This document shows, piece by piece, positions 58,395-64,000 of a stretch of 64,000 nucleotides of DNA. The first letter of the stretch is position 1, and every line of letters begins with the position of its first letter. The position numbers and the translations under genes were made by a program. The notes under the pieces were generated by a model. It worked only from the letters and a program-made list of their open reading frames with translations. It searched no databases and was not told the origin of the DNA. This DNA comes from Neopestalotiopsis rosae (lineage: Eukaryota; Ascomycota; Sordariomycetes; Amphisphaeriales; Sporocadaceae), in NCBI GenBank assembly GCA_023078685.1, contig JALGAS010000003.1, forward strand, positions 1,860,001 to 1,924,000, given 5' to 3'.

Positions 58395-60103
58395 TCATCT
58401 GCTGGCGTAGTAGACACTCTGCGGCGAGTGATCCGTGTTGGACGGGACCTGGGCGGGCGCCTGCCCCGAGGCGGCGCCGTACCAGCCCTCGTAGCCGTCT
58501 CCCGCCTTGGTCGAGTACGTGTACGGCTGCGCCTGCCAGTGGTGCGGCGCCCCGTAGCCCGCCTGGGTGGGCACGGCGCCCGCGGCCGACAGGGACCCGA
58601 CGCTGTTGGGATCCCCCAGGCCGCCCGCCGCCTGCTGCTGCTGGCCCGGGATGCTGTTGCCCTCGCCCACGTTGCCAGGAATGGTCGTCGCGATGCCGTG
58701 CGCCGTCCCCGGCGGGTACATGTCGGCGGACGCTGCCGCTGCCGCCGCGGCCATGGAGGACCGCCTGTCGTAGACGCTGTTGGGCGCCGATCCGGCGGCT
58801 GCTACGTGTGACGGTACCGAGCCGTAGTCTGCCGAGTTCCCTCCGCCTCCAAAGGATCCAGACCGGGCTGGCGTTGGGTATGGCGACCAGACGATCTCGT
58901 CGTGGCGGGAGGCCGACTCGTTACTGACTGGGGTTCCCATTGTTCCTGACCACGACGATGTTGTGTGTGGGTGTGTGGTGTATGGCGAGAACCCGGGTGT
59001 GACTGGCGAGTCTTGTGTGTATGATCTGTACGAGGCGTTCATATCTGGGGTCTTTGCGGCGTTGGCTCCAGTGTCAGTCGAGACCCAATTGTTAGCATAA
59101 TGGCCGTACTGGGAGTTTCTGCTGATAGGCGTGCCTGTGGACACTATGGTTTCCTCTTAGTATCAACCGAATTGTCCCAGTATACTAAGGGGGGCAAATT
59201 TCAACAAGGAAGGGAGGCAGCGCGCGAGGAACCTACACTTGGCTTCCCGGGAAAAGGACTCTGGCTTGATTGGCGGGCCCATGTTCTGCAGAGATGATGT
59301 TATTTGCGGATATGGTTGATTTGGCGAGATGGCGGACTGATGACCAGTCGTGGCCACGGGAGAAGTCGATGCCGAAGCAATCTTTGGTCCCGGTCCCGTC
59401 CTGGCTCCTGGCCTTTGCGTGTTGCTGGGAGGAATGTCCTGGCCGACGCTGTGGAAGGTACACTCCTTTTTCAATCTGATGCAGTTTTGGCACCGGCCTT
59501 GAGGATCATTGACATAGGGGATGCACCTGATCTTCCTTCGGCGGCAGTGCGCTGCGAATTGTTCGGCTGTTTAGTGGAACGTCCCCAAAAGCAAACGAAT
59601 CTATCATCAACAGAAGAGAAGCAGAGGCTGGGGAGCAACATACTACAGGCAACCGAGGTACGGTGGTATCCAAGCTTGTTGCGTTTCTTTTCTCCAGCGG
59701 ATCCAAATTGACCATGAGCGGACTCGTTCGTCCCCTGTGTCCTCACGTTAGGAGTCGTCTCGGGTCTTCTCAATTTGAGGGCTTTGTTCAAGTCTCGGCG
59801 CTGGGCGAGTGACATGGTAGAACCTTGGGCTGGGAGGACAGGCTGCATGGAATGCACAGCCGGGACTTGCTGGTTTCTTACCTCCAAAGAGGAAGCGGCC
59901 GAGGTCTGGTAGTTGGACAAGTAACCAGAGTGCGGGAGATCCAAATCGCCGCCATTCTGAGGCGGCGGCGGGTATTGGTAGGACATCATGTCGGTCATCA
60001 ACTGAAGCGATTCCCGTGGATGACTGCTGTTACTATGTCTGTTCGCGTTGTCCGACGATTGGTGTTGTTGGATGTGCGAGGACTGCCGGATAGCGATGGC
60101 CAT
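58395..60103 (-). CDS. Zn2Cys6 transcription factor
   Basis: Exons 60103..59644, 59551..59237 and 59143..58395 give 507 residues. The start is the first ATG in frame (60103); ATG codons at 59998 or 59989 are alternatives, and the frame upstream of 60103 has only TTG. The first intron splits the DNA-binding domain exactly: joining TGT-A to CG-CAC restores C153-T-H-C156-RRRKIR-C163, then C174-QN-C177 and C184, a complete Gal4-type cluster with basic loop RRRKIRCIPY. The N-terminus is His/Gln/Ser-rich and Pro/Tyr-rich. The C-terminus is Ser/Ala/Gly/Gln-rich with a poly-Ala run and ends HSPQSVYYASR. It lacks an obvious fungal_trans middle domain. The target is unknown. Nearly 3.9 kb of gene-free DNA lies upstream. 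Confidence 0.87.
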
Positions 60104-62607
60104 TAAAAAGATATTGTTGTGCCCGATGGTCCCTAAAGGCCGCCGAGAGAACAAGATGTAAAAAAAAGAATATGTCTGTTCTATTAGGGATGGATCGTGC
60201 TGAGCCAGCAGGTGGCGACTTGCCCTGCAGAACCAAGATTAGACCCCTTCCTTTCAAAACAGGATGCCTCTACAGGATTGTCCGAGGGCTGGAACACCGC
60301 GATCCAAAGAGAAGAATATTTTGTCCCCTGGTTTTGAGAATTCCCCGATGGCCTCTTGCGGAAAATGGGGGAAAAACAAGGAGATCCTCCAAAGAGATGC
60401 CAGTATTGTTGAGAGAGAGGATGGGCCAACGGCGGAGTGAGTGCCTGAGCGACCGACCAATGGAATCAGAGTCTGGAGGGTTTGTGGTAGTGGTCGAACC
60501 AGACTTTGGAACCGAGTGCAGCAAGTGTCCAGGCTCTTATTCGATGAGGCACTATGGCAAGGATTCTTGCTTGGAGAGCGGCACAACGCGCGCGCACGAG
60601 CAGCTGGACGTATGACACGACAAAGCGTAGAGGCTCTTTTCCACACTTGAAGAGGGACGGAACCCGGAAGACGCCCAACTTGGAAGCAACAACCACTGTC
60701 GAGATCTGTTTTTGGAAGTTTGATGCAAAGGCGGCTCGGCAGCAAAGGGAGGACAGGACAGTAATTGGAGTATTGCTTGCTGCAGTCTTGTCCTGGGAAT
60801 ATATCTTCCTTATCTCTTTTCTTTTGGGTGTTTGGAAACCAGGGAAAAGAAGCGGCGGATTGCCTTATGACAGCGGAAGGAGCAGGAAGGCAATGAACTA
60901 ATAAGAGTCCGTCACCGTTTGCTTTCGTTCCTGTTGAGGTTGCTGCAGGTTGGGGTAGCCGGCAGCTGGCGATGATCCAGATCCCAGAAGTCGATAACGA
61001 ATAGGCGACTGGCCAGACGACGACGGTTATAGGCTCAGCTCCACCTTGGAAGCTATGATCAAACTAAGAGAAGCCCAAGTAACCTTGTTGACATGCCGCT
61101 CGATGGCGGCGTGGTGTTGCTAAGTCAAAAGAAGCGAAGAATAGTTCTTCTTTCGTTATTGCTTTTTTTCTGGAGTCCGGGTAGCCCCGTAAGCTTCGCG
61201 GCAAAAAGGTGACGGCGTCAAACCAGGAACAGGGGCTACCGATGCTCCCCCCAGGCAGATCATCTGCAAGTCGTGCTATGGTATTTGGTTGTATATATGA
61301 GGTCTCGAGATACAAAGGTTCCTTTGGGGGTGCCCAGTTTGTGCTGCCAGGCTATTGGACTCGGGCCCGAGGACATTGATCACATAAGAGGGTAAGAGAA
61401 AGGGTAGACACACGAGACCAGGACCAGACGAATGACAACGACCGAAGACGAGAAGCACGACGAAATTCGTCCTGCTCTACCTGTTCCCAGGCGCCTGGGT
61501 ATAGGAGTGCTTGTACTGAGATTATTTGTCTTGGAAGAACAAATGATAATAGACTTTGGAGGATCTCACGGTCATACTAACCAAAGTTAGGTTTCCCTGG
61601 ACACCACAACACCCTGTACTGCTCACAGGGCAGTTTGAGTATTTTTTTTTTTCTTTCCTTCTCAGTCCTAGATGAGAAAGAGAAAGTGGATTTGGTAATT
61701 TCCTATTATCCTTTTGCCTCAATCTCAAAGGCTGAAACCGCGTGTTCAGACATCAATGCTTTGTCAGAGGTCATAGGAACTAATGAAGTATGATGGGCTC
61801 TCTCTCTCTTCTTTGCGCGCGCGCTTTACAGAAAAAAAAAAGGATTCGCAAATAATGAGTCAAGGTAATAATCTTTTGAGATTTACCCGAATTTCAGATG
61901 AGCCAAAGTGCTTGGCTGGGGGCAAACCCTCGTCCCCGAATCGACCGGACAACAGCTAGGGCGGCTCCCGCGTGTCCTGATTACAGCCAGCCATTACCAT
62001 GGTCGTCGAGTCTGGGGGTGGGGACGAATCATGCGGATCGAGCATATCCGATCGACCCTGCTTCCCAAGACTTTGAACCATGGTGTTGATTTATGGCTGG
62101 CTAGCTTTGGTATATTCCATCAACTAATGAATCCACTTAGAGGCGGGAGTGTGAGTGTGTGTGTGCTTGTATGTGTGTGAACAATGGGTGTGGACCTGCG
62201 CTACTGGGGACTCTTCCGTCCCATCATGCTGCTGCTGGGGTGGTTTGAGATCGATGCACCTCAGATCAACCCAGGCTACGGATCTGGTTGTGGCCATGTG
62301 CCATATTACAGGTGCTTTTGGGTAGCATTGCGACATTGTGACAGCTGAAGCCCTGCGGTTGACGTGACGCAGGGAACCCTCCGAGAGAAGACATTCTATA
62401 GCGAGCGAACGATCAAAATACCTAGTTACCTTCCCTGGCTTTCTTTGGTCACAGAGAAGAGCAGATCAGAGCAGAGACCAGCGTTGTCGCAGAGTCATGC
62501 TACTGCTACATGACCGGCTATTTCCTTTATTTCTTTTTACAAGACCCGTCAAAATTCTCCGTTCCTGCAACCTCTTTAGAGGCTCGATCCACGGCGGTGA
62601 CCTTACA

Positions 62608-62626
62608 CCCCCCCCCCCCCCCCCCC
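62608..62626. repeat. C19 homopolymer tract
   Basis: Nineteen consecutive C on the plus strand, 2.5 kb upstream of the Zn2Cys6 gene's start. Confidence 0.9.
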
Positions 62627-63456
62627 TCCTCAAAAAGTAGGTGAAAAAAAAGCATAAAATATAGAATCCACATCAAGAACCAGGGTTGCCCCCAGGGACC
62701 TGTCATGACCTTTTTTTTTTCTTGCTGATCCCGGCGGATGAGGATGAACGCATCCCAAAGCACCCACATATCGGATGAAAGGCCAACCCCTGTTACCGAT
62801 TGGGAACCCCTGTTCAGGCACGATGTCAAGACCGAGGAAAAAACGTAGAGAACTGATTGACACAAGCTATCCGAGAAGAGAGAGGGGGGCCCCCGTACCC
62901 AATGGTAGCCCGAATACATTGTTGATGGTAAATTATATTGCCGGCGACAAGATATGAAAAACTCGTATCAAGCCAGGAATTCTTGGGTTCACTGAACCGC
63001 CGAGCAAGATGTAATATTCAGGTAGATGGCTTTTACTTTGCAGACCTTAATTGAGCAATGAACAGAGGCATTTACCCATACACAACACCAGAGACATGAT
63101 ACCTGAAGAGGCCTAGTGGCTGTTGGGGTTCACTATGGGCTCTTGTATACTAAGTGGTATCGGGGGTGAGTGAACCCCTTGACCTTAATTAACCATGCTG
63201 GGCTGAGAGGCGTTGTGCTCCCGTCCTATACAACAGTTCGCTGCGCTGACATAAGTACTGACGGTTATTTCACAAAATAGCTCATCCCGGTATGGTATCT
63301 CCCTGCAAGGGATATGAGTGCCGGTTGCGCAGGAAACGATGAACTGGAGGGTATATGTTGTCCACTTGGTTCATCCGAGTATGAAAACCCAGACAACCAT
63401 GCCATGCGACGTTGTGGTGGGCAATGGGATGATGACATACATGCTTTGCCGGTAGG

Positions 63457-63510
63457 GCAGCAGCAGCAGCATCAGCAGCAGAAGCACAAGCACAAGCAGA
63501 AGCAGGGCAG
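63457..63510. repeat. CAG/AAGCA-type microsatellite
   Basis: Imperfect run of CAG and then ACAAGC/GAAGCA units followed by GGGCA repeats, in non-coding DNA near the right edge. Confidence 0.75.
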
Positions 63511-64000
63511 GGCAGGGCGGGAGGGAACCAAGGTTAGCTGCTATGCTGCTGCTTGTCCTTGTTGCTGTGGGGAGCATTCAGAAGGCAAAAGAAGATTTTG
63601 AGCCCCTCCTTCGCCTCGACTGCTTTCTTTTTGCTATATTGAGTTATGCTTTTCAATCCTGCGACTTGCAAAAAAAAGAAGCAATGACGAAGCTCCAGGG
63701 TGGCTTTGCTGACTAGATGACTGTGTTACTATTGAACCCAACGGTCAGCTACTACGTAAGGGAGAGGGCGGGAATAATGCGATTGGGGGATAAGATGGAA
63801 TGAATGATGGGATGAAATCTCAACGAAGGAAAGAAAGAAAATCCGCGCGAATGCGCCGCCATTGTTACAGAAATTTGTATGATCTGCATGTCTCTGCCTA
63901 AGATCGTAATGCTCTAGAAGCAATTTGCATCACAGAAATGACAAGATAGGATGAACCCGATCTCTTAATGCAGGAGATAGCTTAAGTATGGGGATCCTGG

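Larger units (their letters stand above)
60104..64000. other. Gene-free region to the window end
   Basis: About 3.9 kb upstream of the Zn2Cys6 gene. Contains a C19 tract (62608..62626), GT-rich DNA near 62150-62180, and a CAG-type microsatellite (about 63457-63510). Open frames are short and not family-like. It may include a long leader and promoter; a gene beginning past the right edge is possible but not visible. Confidence 0.45.

Overview
The window is nuclear DNA of a filamentous ascomycete (Pezizomycotina). The evidence is many short GT-AG introns of about 50-140 nt, GTAAGT/GTGAGT-type donors, fungal-specific families (Zn2Cys6 regulators, an Flc/TRP-like membrane protein, a CorA-like fungal membrane protein, a PAN-type cell-wall protein) and an intron-containing tRNA-Tyr. 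Protein similarity recalled from memory points to Sordariomycetes, probably Hypocreales, but I could not test this. All exon models below come from reading splice signals, codon phase and family conservation; none rests on RNA data.

Layout. 1-10.7 kb is gene-dense: RPT1 (26S proteasome ATPase, +), a small unknown protein (-), EMC5 (ER membrane complex, +), MSH5 (meiotic MutS homologue, +), a secreted Ser/Gly-rich GPI-type protein (+) and a GNAT acetyltransferase broken by an in-frame stop (-). 11.6-18.2 kb holds a CorA-like membrane protein with a GC-AG intron (+) and, convergent to it, a 1195-residue multi-zinc-finger protein (-). 18.2-25.7 kb is almost gene-free: about 5 kb of upstream DNA rich in TACCTAGG-like motifs, then one tRNA-Tyr(GUA). 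25.7-45 kb is dense again: ethanolamine kinase (-), a giant repeat-rich cell-wall/adhesin-like protein (+), a Zn2Cys6 regulator (-) divergent from a short-chain dehydrogenase (+), the mRNA export adaptor Yra1/ALY (-), a putative mitochondrial protein of unknown function (-) and an Flc2-like flavin carrier/TRP family protein (-). 45-64 kb is sparse: a C2H2 regulator (-), a small DUF202-type membrane protein assembled from micro-exons (+) and a second Zn2Cys6 regulator (-), separated by 2-4 kb of non-coding DNA with homopolymer tracts (34 G, 19 C).

There is no convincing secondary-metabolite cluster, intact transposon, CRISPR-like array or prokaryotic transfer. Most genes are housekeeping (proteolysis, ER membrane insertion, meiotic crossing-over, phosphatidylethanolamine synthesis, mRNA export). 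The transcription-factor genes have by far the longest upstream regions. The less ordinary items are the repeat-built adhesin-like gene, the interrupted acetyltransferase, the long stop-free intron in the YRA1 homologue, the micro-exons, the GC-AG intron, a set of stop-free 3n introns that allow in-frame retention, and the conserved-looking unknown mitochondrial protein. I did not find a clearly new multi-gene system.
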